The translations under genes and the position numbers were made by a program. The notes below the pieces were generated by a model, which made no database searches, was not told where the DNA came from, and worked only from the letters and a program-made list of their open reading frames with translations. Shown here piece after piece: positions 46,165 to 56,900 of a stretch of DNA of 64,000 nucleotides. Positions within the stretch are counted from its first letter, which is position 1. Each line of letters opens with the position of its first letter. This DNA comes from Pelodera strongyloides (taxonomy: Eukaryota; Nematoda; Chromadorea; Rhabditida; Rhabditidae), in assembly GCA_036852015.1 (NCBI GenBank), contig JAANDG010000329.1:62001-126000 (forward strand). Reading direction: 5' to 3'.

Positions 46165-46842
46165 CGGTGTCAGTCGTTTTGTGAAGATCATAGTTATGGG
46201 TCCGTGACATTTATAATGTAACCGCGCTAATTGTAATTACCTACTACTCGTACACGAGTAGTACGCCAAATACAAAAATCCGACTTTTCTCTAAATCACA
46301 CGTAACCCGAGTCTCTATTTTGTACTTGTTTATAATTTGCGTCATCATAAGTTCACATCGTCTATTTTAATTTTATAACGTTTCGTACTGAATTTCTTTC
46401 TAGAACAATTCTGTCCTTTAGAAAGTAATTAAAACTAATACAAACGTCATGATTAATGTCTTGTGACATGAAATTATATGCTAAATTCATATCATATGGT
46501 ATTTGAGAATTATAGCTAAAACACTCTCATGAGAACCGGGGCGCGTCACACTGAAAACGCATGATACCGTAATTTTGGAACTTGTCCAATTCGTAAAATA
46601 AATTAAATCGTGGCGCCTGCAATAGTGCGCGACGCAGGTGAAAATGAATAAATGGCTTTTTATTAATAAGCCAAATTTATAGGCATTCTTGGACACTTGG
46701 CCTATTGCCTTTCGTGCGAAAATAATATATTTTAATAGCACCGATAATATTTAGCATATAATTTCAGCAAATATCATATCTATAAAAATTTATCGAACTG
46801 CCACGTCGGATAATTATCGATCGCTCTAATTGCCTTTTTCAG
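46165..46842. other. Likely holds the missing first exon of the DHHC gene
   Basis: The first resolved exon needs two bases from upstream, so a donor should lie here or further left. None could be chosen with confidence. Confidence 0.3.
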
Positions 46843-49800
46843 ACCATTTCTCCGTGTAATTGCCCGTTTCGGCCCACAAATTGAGCAGTTCATGGCACGC
46901 AGATGGATGCCGTCCACTGCACAGGTAAGCGTTATCCAGCGCTTTAAAGAGATATGCCATGTGGTTTGCAAAAAGTACGCCGAACTCCCATGTATGCAGA
47001 CGTCTTCACAAAGAGGCTACAGAACTACCACTATTTTCATGTAATGCACGGAACATGGGAATGAGCTGTCCAAGTACACATAGATTTCGCAAACCACCTG
47101 TTACATCGCTTCAAAGTAGTGTCATGAGTCATGATTCGATATGCCTGACGTCTTTTATGTGAATGCGCTCGTGGCAATAGTTAAACGATATGCTTTCGAT
47201 ATTTTTCTTTTTTTTTGGTTATAAAGATTCCGAGTACTCGATTTATTGCAGACATTTGCCTGGGCATTCTTCTTTATTGTGATTCCTATGCAATTTATCG
47301 TCCATACTGTACTATTTACTCCCTATATGGCTATTTTCTTCGTAGTAGGTAAGTGTTGCGGTCAATATTTGCTATGATAAGAGTAAAGCGGGAGAGCGAT
47401 ATAATATAGGGCAAGCAATTTATACTGGATCGGCTATATCATCAACCATCATACTTTCACAATAGAACATTGAAGCATGAATCTTAATAAATGGTCGATA
47501 CTCCATTATTTGTCGCAATTACTGTAATTGTAAAAGATCACGTTGATAGAGATGATTTCCATCACTTGTTTTGGTTTTGTTGAGCTGCCTAAAAAAGGCA
47601 ATTAATACCCACATTCCTTACCTTATACATTAGGAAATGTCACTATTTCATTAATTCCCAAGGGAATATTATACGGGGAAATTAGTCGCATCCAATATAT
47701 GTATAATACTTCTAATATACTTTAGGTGTATTTCTAATTTACGCTCAAGTACTGTATTTAACGTTTTACGAAGCTGTTCCCGATGCACTACGGGAAAAGA
47801 GGAAAGTTCAGGTGAGATTTACATTACTAAATATTCCTTCGAGAAAATCAGAAAGCAAAATTAATGGTTTGACAAGATTTTTAAACTTTTACTTTTTGTT
47901 AGTGTCAGTAGCACGGCGTTATTTCCTGTAAATCCTGGGTTATGTAAGCTTACAGTGATTTTAGGGGGATGAGTGTTTTATATTGGAAACTTTGGGGTAT
48001 TTTATGAGCGAGAGGTTGAGAGGGCGAGAGATGGATTTGAGTGTGAGAGATAATGAGGAAAAGAGGAGTTAGGGAGAGAGAGAGGGGGAGAGAGATAAGG
48101 ATGCCGCACGTAGAGTTCGAGAAACAAAGACAACGGTAGTACTGGAAACCATAGGCTTTATGCTAATTCACAATCAGTCTTATCCTTATTCTGCTTTCAG
48201 GGCTTCAAACCTCTGCCCTACGATCCACTCAGAAATCGCCACGTGATCGAGGACTCAAAATGCAATATCTGCCAAATTCAAGTGTAAGTTAGTTGTTACA
48301 TTTAAGCTCTAATATTATAGGATAAAGCTGGAAGATACAGCGAAGGGAGGGTGAGAAGAGGGACAAAAATAGTTTTGCCGTTATAAAATAAGGTATATTC
48401 AAATTATTTCCACACTTGTGTATGATGGTTGCGGTGAGCCTTGCTGAGCTAGCCTCGGCTTCAGGTTTACGCCTCCCAAATGACTGAAATATGTATATAT
48501 CTGAAATCTGTATATATATCTGAAACTTCTAGAGAACCACAAACAAAGCACTGCCGGCGATGTAATATGTGCGTGGAACGGTTTGATCACCACTGTGTTT
48601 GGTTGAATAATTGCATTGGCAAGAACAATTACTTGTAAGATTTAAATTTAATTTTTCAATATTTTTGACGTAAAATGTTTTCTAAACATTCGCTTACTAC
48701 ACCTACACGACATGCCGAACAACATATATGTCGTGGAAAACTGTGAACTTATGTTGTAGTTATCTTGATTGTAGTCTATGGTTTGAACTAAATATTACTA
48801 GTGTATATATATAACTAATTCAGTATTACTTATTTCAGAAAATTCCTTCTGCTTGTCTTCACTCTCTTCACTTATTCATCTCTAAACTGTATGGTCTCCC
48901 TCGTCTTGTTGTTTCTCTGGTTCTCGAGGAATCCAGCGTTACAAGTTGGTGAGTTGGTTTGGCCCAGATTACGGGATCCAGCTGTCTAGGGTGGGCCAGA
49001 TACTGCGCAAATGGGAGATTTCGAAAAGCTTTATTCGCGCGCCTATGGCATACCCGTCGTTCGAGAGCAGTTGTGCGAGCAGACACGTACTCGCGCAGAT
49101 TTCACATTTACACTAACACATGTGCGCGGCGCTTTTGCTTAATTTCAAAGAGACCCATTATTCCACTAGGGGTGTTGAATCGGAAATTAGACTACGTTGG
49201 GTATTCAAATTTGGAGTGATTTGCATAATTGTTTTCAGACAGGTTTCGTGACGTCATTCAACTCCCATTCACCATATACGGTATCTCCGAGTTCAACATC
49301 TGGCTCTGGATGGCCGTTACGATAGTGTGCGTTTTTCTAAATATGAGCTGCTAGGCCCATAAATTACAAACAAAATGTATTTGTTTTGTGGTTTTCTAGC
49401 TTGTTTGAAACGTTGATTATTGACTGAATTGCAGTATGGCAAATCATAGTTTTCAAACTAAAAAAAATCTTAGCTAGATTGAAAATTTTCAGGGTCTTTG
49501 CCACAAGCGTACTGACGGGAGCTCTCACTGGACATCTACTCTTATTTCACATCCGATTGGGTAAAGTAAACTTTTAGTGGTTAACTAATTGGGTAAAATT
49601 TCACATCCGATTGGGTAAACTTTTAATGTTTCACTAAAGTGCGGCACCCGTGCACTTCCATATTTTTCTGTGAGAAAACTGTAAAAGCCATTAGATAACG
49701 CTCGATGCATTCTAGGCAATATCCACAAAAATAGACCGCAGCAAGAGACAAATATTCCGATTTATAAATTGGCCCTGATATAGATATTCATTGAATAATG

Positions 49801-52075
49801 AATAGTCAGAGTATATCTATATTTCCAAAAGATTCCCGCAATACGACCAGTTTTGCGGTTTGTCCATCTGCAGGCTACAGTATCGCTCATTCAGAAAACA
49901 AATTAAATCAAACAAAATAAACTATTATTTCAGTCGCACGAGGCCAAACGACGTACAACTTTATTGTCAGCGGACGAAAAAAGGTTGGAGTTAAAATTAA
50001 TTTATTATAATTAAATCTCGAATTTGAATGATACTTGCGGCATAGTGGTTGCAACTAATACAATCTATTATCTATATGTGGTATCTGTGCGGGGGAGGTA
50101 GGGATAAACCCGGGAGACTCTTCCTGAAATCTCCGAGGTTTGGCACTGAACCATCAGGATCCTCCAATCATTTTAGCAAGGAGTATCAAATGAGACGATC
50201 ACGAATCAGGATGAGTCAGGCAAAGAAGCTAACCAATCATCTCAAGAGATACGGCCTTCACGAAATGTGCTCAGGGTAAGCGGTGATTTAACTTATTTAA
50301 CTAAATACCCATGTTCAAGTAAAGCGAAAATCGAATATAAAGTCAAATAATTGTAGCCAACTAAGCTTTTAGTCTTCAAAATGTACGAGCGTAATTTGCT
50401 CAAACATGGATCGTGCACTAACCGTCGTACGAAAATCGTTTACAATAAGATAAACGTTAAAGCGAAATACCGGCCGGTTTTTGAAACACATCTAGTACAC
50501 CAGCGTTCTTATGCAGCTTACGAAAATGAACATAAATTAGAATAAAAAATCGAGAAAAATTCGAGTAACTTAGCATAAATACGTAAGAATTGAGTTGTCC
50601 ACAACGCGTTTCTAAAACCGGCATTTCGCAGATAAACGCCCCATGTTTTTTGCACTGTGTGTGCGCGGCGACATTCCGGCACATTTCTTGGTGCGCGGCA
50701 ATTAAATAAAAAGAGTATTTTAGCCCGAGTCCCTGAATCAAGTACATGATTCGTCCTCTCCGTCGCCTCGAACAGTCAACTCTTGGGGAGGGACCACAAA
50801 CGGGGAAAGGTTGGAAAAATCAATAATTATCAATTCGTAATAATCAATAATTATGCAATAATCAATAATTATCAATTAGCGATAATCAATAATTATCAAT
50901 TAGCGATAATCAATAATTATCAATTAGCAATAATCAATAATTATCATTCAGTAATAATCAATAATTATCAACATTTAGAAATGATTAACAATAAAAAAAG
51001 CAATTCGTGAACTTTGCACATTTGAGGGCCCTTTTTATACCCAAGTGCTCGCAGCTAATAAAGTTTGATTCGTAATCAGCATGAGAAACTATCGATTGAT
51101 GGATGTAAACCGAGAAGGAAACTTTCGGCGAAGTCGTACATTTTCCTGGTTTAGACTTAGGCTTGGACTTAGGCTTGGACTTAGGCTTGGACTTAGGCTT
51201 GGACTTAGGCTTGGACTTAGGCTTGGACTTAGGCTTGGACTTAGGCTTGGACTTAGGCTTGGACTTAGGCTTTCGGTAGATTTGCCTTCCACGTGTACCT
51301 CAAGTTGAGATTCAGGTTATATAATGGTGTCATTTGCAGTTGTGTCAGCACGATACCTGTACCAACAGAAACTGAGCACGCCCATCATGAATTCAAAAGG
51401 GTGAGTTGTAGTTTGTGGTTTAAATTAAAGTCGGTTGTAGTTTGTACTTGATGGAAAGGTTTTTAATTTCTTCTATGTGGTGCTATTCACATTAACTTTA
51501 GGAACCTTTTAATTATTGACGTGTAAATATTTAGTTATTTACCTGTGCCAAAAAGAATCGGTTGATTGAGGTCTTGCAACAAAAAAAAAACTAAATTTGT
51601 TCTGGTATAATCTACAACATTCATTTTAGAACAACACTCCCGATGTGATCCATATTGAACCGGAGAACCGAGTTACACCACTACCGTAAGTTTAAATCCG
51701 TAGATGATTGTTTAACTGGTGGTTCTATAGAAGCCAAACATTTGTTTTTACTTCACATAGAAGTAAGCTAGTAAGCAGTTAACCCGTTTTTTTTTGGTGT
51801 CGTTTATCAACGTTAGAAACAAAAACAAACCGTAATAGAGCTTTTAAGTGCACGTTCGCGAACTTGGTAAGTGCGAAAGTTTGATTCAAGAGCACGTTCG
51901 CGTTCCATATATGAGCGGATTTTGAAACTCGCTACAGTAGGAGTGCAAATAATTACACTTTCCAGGTTCGCGAGCGTGCACTTAAAAGCTCTTAAACGTC
52001 TAATTATTTTAGTCTTTATCAGGCTTATACACAAGAATCAACCTCGCAGCTTCACCTGTCTATTTCAGGATCTAA
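46843..52075 (+). CDS. DHHC-type protein S-palmitoyltransferase, ZDHHC1/11-like (5' end missing)
   Basis: Predicted membrane enzyme that moves palmitate onto cysteines of target proteins. Exons read in phase: 46843-46924, 47252-47348, 47726-47811, 48201-48283, 48533-48634, 48839-48948, 49239-49326, 49493-49560, 49934-49983, an exon ending 50275, 51340-51400, 51630-51685, and 52069-52075 with a TAA stop. Seen: two hydrophobic segments (exon 2, and the exon 2-3 junction), then [20 protein letters not shown] and the catalytic [17 protein letters not shown], then two more hydrophobic segments (exons 6 and 8) and TTYNFIV in exon 9, which matches the TTxE motif position as TTYN. The HVIED and WLNNCIG wording points to the ZDHHC1/11 branch. 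The first exon was not found: exon 46843 needs two bases from upstream. The acceptor of the exon ending 50275 is uncertain (50046 and 50181 keep phase). AATAAA lies at 52165. Introns carry several MITEs. Family call firm, ends less so. Confidence 0.9.
46942..47115. repeat. Family A' MITE in the first resolved DHHC-gene intron
   Basis: CTTTAAAGAGATATGCCATG, GGTTTGCAAAAAG and the inverse GATTTCGCAAACCACC then ATCGCTTCAAAG. It makes up over half of intron 46925-47251. Confidence 0.75.
50458..50630. repeat. Family A MITE copy 12, right end truncated, in a DHHC-gene intron
   Basis: TTAAAGCGAAATACCGGCCG at the left; the right arm stops at TTTCTAAAACCGGCATTTCG with no CTTTAA. Confidence 0.82.
50815..51000. 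repeat. Tandem AATCAATAATTATCAATTAG array in a DHHC-gene intron
   Basis: About eight units of 18-27 bp with small length changes. Confidence 0.88.
51150..51275. repeat. 12-bp tandem array (GGACTTAGGCTT), about ten units
   Basis: Almost perfect 12-mers in a DHHC-gene intron. Each unit contains TTAGGC, the nematode telomere hexamer, but the period is 12. Confidence 0.92.
51838..51990. repeat. Hairpin MITE in the last DHHC-gene intron
   Basis: GAGCTTTTAAGTGCACGTTC at the left, GCGTGCACTTAAAAGCTC at the right, with GCACGTTCGCG repeated inside. It makes the end of the gene look open in a false frame. Confidence 0.8.
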
Positions 52076-52164
52076 ACCACTGCCAACTATACTACAACGC
52101 TCAGGAATTATATGCCGCGGGTCACCTTTCGATCTCCTACATCAAACATTGAACATATCCAAAG

Positions 52165-52170
52165 AATAAA
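52165..52170 (+). terminator. Polyadenylation signal AATAAA of the DHHC gene
   Basis: AATAAA about 90 bases past the proposed TAA at 52073-52075. It also lies just past the TGA (52150) that would end the alternative frame of the last exon, so it does not choose between the two endings. Confidence 0.5.
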
Positions 52171-52225
52171 AATTACTAAATGTATTTGCACCCACACATT
52201 ACTTTAGTGAAATTTTGCTTCCATA

Positions 52226-52425
52226 CGAAACAGGGGAACCCATTTGGCGACAGTTCCCGCTCTCTTTGGGGGTCCAACCACTTGGTGCTAATTTAAACAT
52301 TCGACCAGGTTTTCTCCAAAACCGTTGCGGACTGGTCATTACATGGCCACCAGATGGCCAGTGACCGGGCACCAAATGTTTTTTTTTGGGCGAAAGCCTT
52401 TTTCTGTGGTCTCGGCAACTATTCC
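52226..52425. repeat. CACCAAATGG word element, copy 5, diverged
   Basis: CCCATTTGGCGACAGTTCCC, AAAACCGTTGCGGACTGGTC and CCGGGCACCAAATG, just past the DHHC gene. Confidence 0.65.
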
Positions 52426-53928
52426 GTTTTCTTGTGCCAGAACTTGCGTTACTCGTAAATGCGTACGCAACAGTTCAACAAAGGGTATGGTTCATTCCCA
52501 TTGTCAGGGAAAAACTGTATAAACTCGCTACGATAATAATATTTCCTACATTACCCTCCCTCTCTATACTTGTCTCTCTCTCCCTATCTCTCTCTCACTT
52601 GTCTCTCTCCCTATCTCTTTCTCTGAATCTAGGTTGTTCCTAAATATCTAACCTTCTTTTCATCTCTTCCCTCTCACCCGTAGAACACTATTTTCTGTTT
52701 GCTTTTTTTCTCCAATCACTCGTGCGTACCTGCGCACCCTCGTCCGCAAGGTTATTGACACTTATGAGTTGTACAGTGCAACTAACATCCGCTAGACTTT
52801 ATACAGCTGAACTTTTTTTTTATGTATTCATAGTTCCTTTAACTCAAAATCAAAGTTCCTTTAACTCAGTATGGTATGGTTTTAAGTGGACGATTTCAAA
52901 ATTTCAAGCGGAAAGAAATTTAGCAAAGAAACGACTGTATTCATCTGTTTACACATGTAAACTATTTTCACGAAATTATACGTCTCTCAGTTTTTATCCA
53001 AGAATATAATAAAACAGTCTTTAATTTTTATTTATAAAATTATAAAGTAACTAGTATTGTATACTTTTGAACATGTGCTACGTACTACTTGACTAGTAAG
53101 CCAACAGCCTCAAAGCGAATGACGTTTCACGCTATCTACATGCAGCAGCTATAGCCGTGGGAGAGGTACTGCGATTACGATGACTTTTTTAATACACCCA
53201 ACTCCACTAATTTCACCGACTGTAAATTAGCATAGTCATCCAATATACCAACATACTGTGAAAATTAGCATATGTCAACAGTACAACCTATCTCTCTACC
53301 CACTCTCTGATCAGTGCACTCCCTAACCTTGTCTCTAACCTGAGATCCGCCCGGTGACCTCCTTGTAACCACAGTCTCTTCACTCTTTACACATCGCTCG
53401 AGGTTGATCAATAGGAAACCGCTGTGACTTGGAACATTCGTTCGCTCCTCGGCTTTACCCTAATGTTTATGGACCTCTAGGGCCTTACGATATGCTAATT
53501 AGCCGAGAATTTACCATATGCTAATTAGTTTAAAGTGGTACGGTACGAAACATATGATTCCTATGTATTGCATGCAAATTACAAAATTACTGCCCGTTCT
53601 CAACAATGTCGGCACAGAATGGAAACCAATTTTCATGTAGTATCTTACAGTTGGGAACGCAGCAGTTAGTTGTCCTCTATTTGTTTGAAAAACGTTTGAG
53701 TTACCGCTTTGGAAAAAAATAGAGTCGTTCTTTTTTCTATAATGTATTTTATTTAATTTCGCTATTGTATGAAATTTGCTCAATTTATCGAACGGTACAT
53801 GTAAACCTCTCTACTCCGGTTCTGTCAAAGCTAGTCAATCATTGAAATTAATCAGCGTTATTGCATTCTGACATCAGACGTAAATTGCATGTTGTTTTTC
53901 TTCATAATCTGTAATTGGGTTAATTTAC
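52426..53928. other. Intergenic between the DHHC and LRR genes
   Basis: Contains a (CT)n tract at 52550-52625 and a family A' MITE. No exon with good borders. Confidence 0.45.
53529..53711. repeat. Family A' MITE upstream of the LRR gene
   Basis: TTTAAAGTGGTACGGTACG at the left, GTTACCGCTTTGG at the right; ends eroded. Confidence 0.55.
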
Positions 53929-53999
53929 TGCAATGTTTTAGATCTCCTCGCTGTTTCCTCAAAAGTCAACCTGGTATACCGTGTATCACGCTTACTCCG

Positions 54000-56900
54000 A
54001 TGGCTACGCCACTGACTACTGTTCTTTTATTTTTACTATTAGGACTGGTCATAGCAGAGCAGGTTCGTAATTTTCTAATAAAAAACCCATACGTTATCTT
54101 ACCCTGTTTATTTTTATTTACTCGTTCCATTATATCTTATTGGATTTAGCATGGGTTTTCTGTTCTTTGCTTTTCCACATACAGTATTTTACAAAATGCA
54201 GTCATCATGCAAACTGAAAAAAAAAATAATGTTTATTATTACTATTATTATGGTAGTATTGTAAGGGGCGTCGCATAATTCGCGAGCTGGAACGCAATCG
54301 TTCTCGGTGATGTTATCATATTGGTTAGCGCGGTTATCGTTATCGGAACTACAAAGGCGCAGGCCCGATAATTCTGTAGCCATTAAATAGTAAATAGCGC
54401 ATTTTGGACACAGCTAAGTACATGTACCATTGCGACAAGTTCTTTGTCCATCGATCCGGTTACGATACCTTTGATTGGTTAACTTTTGCATTTAACTAGG
54501 TGTTATTTGCGAGCTGTGGTTTCAGATTACGTCTTCACCTAACTCACAAGCGCATAACGCATATTTTCAGCCCATAAAGTTTTTCATGAGCCTGTCGGTC
54601 AAACTTTCAGTTTTTTTCTCTGTATTTTGCAGCATATGGATTTTTTGTGAGCCAAAAACTTTTCAGCACATTCATTTTTTTCATGAGCCTGACAGTCAAA
54701 CTTTTTTCAAAAAAATTTCTTTTGTGTTTTGCAGTACATGGATTTTTTGTGGGCCTGTCCATCTGCAGAAATTGCAAATACTGTTTATTTATTTATTTAT
54801 AATATCCGAAATACTGTAGAATACTTTTACTTTAGCGCATCTCGCGCGGATCTGGTCGACGTTTACCCACTCAAGAAGAGGCAGATTGTCCCAGAGAGTG
54901 TCATTGTGATAGGACGAATATCGTATGCCATAATGGCAACTTTAGAGGCGCAGATATTTTCCAGCAGGTAATTTACGCTAATTATCTGGATAATTATTTT
55001 GTAAATGTATTCAATATCGGTTGCAATGTATGGGAATCAAGATGTTCAACGTACGTTATGTAAATAATGTACGCTCAGCAAGTAGCTCGTTCGATTTAAA
55101 AGCGAACGGTCATCGGTTCGAATCCCCACTTCTTGTGTCCCCCATTTCCGTTATGAAACATCGACCGTGATCGCTGATAAAAGGGCTTCGTTGCGGACGT
55201 TGTGACAAACAAACCTTTCTCTTTTATATACTAAAATTTCGTGACATAGATAGAAACCCAAGTTTCTTGTAATTGTTGAGGAGTCTTTCGAATGATAATT
55301 GCTCTTTGAACTAATTTAAAATATATATTTTTTTTCAGCTCCATGCACTAGCATTCCCGCATGTCGACACGCTCGTTATGACGGGCAATAAGTTTGGTGA
55401 TATCCGTGGACGGATATTCGGCGGAAGCGAGGTTTGGAATTTTTTTAAAGCGGTATGACCCGTGGTTTGAAACTTATACGGGGCAACTCAAATTCAATGT
55501 ATACCCACATTTTGTGTCATGCTATAACGGAAACACCCAGACTGGCACACCCCATGCCGGAGTGGTGATTGTGTCCTGTTGTGAAGCCGACAAACATAGA
55601 ATACAGTTACCATTTAGGGCAAATTTCTTTATTTTAGGTTCACGAGCACCTCACTTTGCTCAATTTTACGGATTCTGGTATTACCGAATTTGATGCCGAT
55701 ACTTTCAGAGGTGATTATAATTATAAATATTATACTAATAATAATAATAATAAATTTAAAGTATCACTATTAGTATTTTATCGACTAGATTAGATCTTAT
55801 GAAGCACTACAGAGTATATTTAACTAAAAAGTTTAGGATTACTACTTATTTGCAGTTAGAATTACTAGTTTTATGTATTGGACCCGTAACGATCTGTGTA
55901 TATTATATGTGCAATTCTATATGCTTTTCTGACACAGAAAACTGACTAATTTATCGCAAAATTTAGCCACACCCGAGCTGGAGTACCTCTATCTAAGTGA
56001 CAATCGTATTTCTTCCGTGGGTGCAGATCCCTTTAAATACGCGCAAAACTTGCGTTTCCTGGACTTGAGCAAAGCTTTGGCAAAAAGGTTTGTGTTTCTA
56101 TTTCTTTTTTTAGAAACTCTTTTGGACTAGATTTTGGATAGGCATGAAGATTGTACACACTCTCTTTTCCTTGTACATGGTGTTTAAAATTTTACATTTT
56201 GTGTCCGCACTTTTAAAGCGAAATACCGGCCGGTTTTTGAAACCATTGCGTACAAGCGTACACCTGCTTTCTTATGCAGCAATATGCAAATGCGCAAAAA
56301 TTAGGATAAAAACTAGACACCCCAATTAGACCCCACGTTGCATAACTGCATAGGAATGCAAGTATTTGAGATGCGTTTCAAAAACCGGCCGGTATTCGCT
56401 TTAAAGCGAAATGCTAGCCCCTTTGGAAAATTTGCATATGATAAGCAAATCCTATGTATCCTATGCTAATTTTGCGCGATTGCCGTGGACGATCGCGCAA
56501 AATTAGCATAGGATACATAGGATTTGCTTATCATATGCAAATTTTCCAAAGGGGCTGGCATTTCGCTTTAAATCAATGAGTTCTTTACTTTATTTGTATC
56601 GATTCTTTGATCAGCAACACAATGATAAGTTTATTGGTTTTCTTTGTTGGAAGGAGAATTTAAATGATAAATATATGATGGGGTGATCTGATTTCGACCG
56701 TAATCTAAACTAAACTGCATTTTTGTATTTTTTTTTCTTCCGTTTAGATCAGAAGAATCAAAGGCCGATCTTCTTTCGCTTATGTTCGAATCCCCCAGGA
56801 GAAGTCACGTAAACCTGGCCGAGATAATTCTCTCCGACAACGGACTTACGACTATACATCCGGAAACTTTTTGCAAGGTTTGTATTCGATTCCAGCAACT

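Noticed and set aside
51089..51292. SLSP-repeat protein
   Set aside because: Product of the 12-bp DNA repeat in an intron.
51871..52152. 93-codon reading at the end of the DHHC gene
   Set aside because: Most of it is the hairpin MITE 51838-51990; only the last exon is gene sequence, and the upstream exon phase puts the stop at 52073.
54729..54971. 80-codon plus-strand open reading over the LRR N-cap exon
   Set aside because: It is a shadow. The frame starting after TTTAG at 54835 gives the LRR N-cap CPRECHC and keeps phase with both neighbours.
55938..55966. Alternative acceptor at 55937 for the fifth LRR exon
   Set aside because: It would give GAA AAC TGA in the required phase; the acceptor at 55966 keeps the frame and normal LRR spacing.
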